NCBI GenBank assembly: GCA_002429965.1
Contig: DJBG01000042.1
Span: forward strand, 1,143-6,866
Origin: Hungatella sp. UBA5982
GTDB lineage: Bacteria > Bacillota > Clostridia > Lachnospirales > Lachnospiraceae
DNA: 5,724 nt
Direction of reading: 5' to 3'
The stretch's first letter is position 1. Every line of letters begins with the position of its first letter. Below the pieces are notes generated by a model. It was not told where the DNA came from, did no database searches, and was given only the letters and a program-made list of their open reading frames with translations. The position numbers and the translations under genes are program-made. Below, in pieces: positions 5,522 to 5,724 of the stretch.

Positions 5522-5699
5522 ATCGCGGCAGCCGCCGAAGGAAGATATAAGCATCTTCACCCGGCTCACTGCACGCACAAATACAAGCGGACTGCCGTAA
5601 AACCAGCCCCACCGGAATCTTGCGATGCCGCCAGGGTCGTTCCAAAGCAGTCCTGTCAACGTTAGGCAGGATTGATATTTCTATCAGCCCTGTCTTTTG
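5522..5699 (-). ncRNA. Candidate structured RNA or leader upstream of recD2
   Basis: This stretch has no plausible gene, but its minus strand folds into three successive hairpins. The first, 5667-5692, is CAGG/CCTG plus TGATA/TATCA capped by GAAA. The second, 5589-5653, is closed by GGACTGC/GCAGTCC and capped by CGG-c-ATC, the loop GCAA, and GAT-t-CCG. The third, 5534-5565, is the hairpin also found before comF, extended by GCAG/CTGC (5528-5531 with 5569-5572). Both GNRA tetraloops and a G-U wobble occur only on the minus strand, arguing that this strand is the RNA. It ends at the inverted repeat 5485-5521. It matches no riboswitch, 6S, SRP or tmRNA consensus I can recall. The right boundary and promoter may lie beyond the window. 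The folding was done by eye, without energy calculation. Confidence 0.4.
5534..5565 (-). repeat. Structured repeat element, copy B (upstream of recD2)
   Basis: The minus strand starts GCCGGGTGAA and ends TTCGGC, like copy A at 3168-3199, with identical 32-nt length. The outer pair GCCG/CGGC and 3x3 internal loop (GGT/CTT) are kept. The inner stem is GAAGATG with TATCTTC around CTTA: it keeps seven pairs through one compensatory C-G to G-C swap and one G-U wobble. It forms the last hairpin before the inverted repeat that precedes recD2. Confidence 0.65.
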
Positions 5700-5724
5700 T
5701 TTAAAATTCTGTTTTATTATTTCC

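Noticed and set aside
5528..5572. Resemblance of the GAGCCGGGTG hairpin to group II intron domain V
   Set aside because: The length is near, but the conserved AGC triad, GNRA cap and two-base bulge are not in the right places, and no reverse transcriptase or other intron part is seen.
5447..5659. A 70-codon minus-strand reading frame overlapping the recD2 start
   Set aside because: It begins at a TTG with no ribosome binding site, overlaps the recD2 N-terminus, has no recognisable domain, and lies across the hairpins of the candidate RNA.
5667..5699. Plus-strand terminator (hairpin followed by TCTTTTGTTT)
   Set aside because: It would need a plus-strand transcript, and no plus-strand gene or promoter is visible; the GAAA tetraloop favours the minus strand. 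A convergent off-window arrangement cannot be fully excluded.
1..5724. Mobile element, CRISPR array, tRNA or rRNA
   Set aside because: No transposase or integrase, no regularly spaced repeat array, and no cloverleaf or ribosomal RNA sequence was found.

Overview
The window is bacterial chromosome in which every supported gene is read leftward, from the minus strand. Strong AGGAGG-type ribosome binding sites, TTGACA/TATAAT promoters, a RecD2-type helicase (Firmicute architecture) next to a ComF-family protein, and moderate GC suggest a Clostridia member, possibly Lachnospiraceae. The taxonomy is inference; no rRNA or other marker is present.

In transcription order (right to left): (1) 5472-5724 holds no convincing gene. 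Its minus strand can fold into several consecutive hairpins, two with GNRA tetraloops, ending in a 12-bp inverted repeat just before recD2; it may be a structured leader or small RNA. (2) 3246-5471 is recD2, a complete superfamily 1B DNA helicase. (3) 3061-3245 is a hairpin-rich gap. It holds a probable recD2 terminator and a 32-nt hairpin that closely matches one upstream of recD2, with a compensatory base-pair change. (4) 2350-3060 is a ComF-family protein with two zinc-binding Cys pairs-of-pairs and a phosphoribosyltransferase fold. (5) 1806-2297 is a GNAT acetyltransferase resembling phosphinothricin acetyltransferases, followed by a terminator. (6) 419-1600 is a MerR-family regulator fused to an S-adenosylmethionine-dependent methyltransferase domain. 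(7) 1-334 is the N-terminal part of rfbA (rmlA), glucose-1-phosphate thymidylyltransferase, running off the left edge.

The clearest regulatory result is that the MerR-methyltransferase gene and rfbA have near-identical promoters. Each has a -35 and -10 separated by 19 bp, the over-long spacing typical of MerR-activated promoters, with the same GTGAC/GTCAC-type dyad in the spacer. The simplest reading is that the fusion protein regulates itself and rfbA, linking an unknown signal to nucleotide-sugar (dTDP-glucose, typically dTDP-rhamnose) synthesis. The right half is a DNA-processing pair (recD2, comF) flanked by two copies of an apparently structured, possibly RNA, element.
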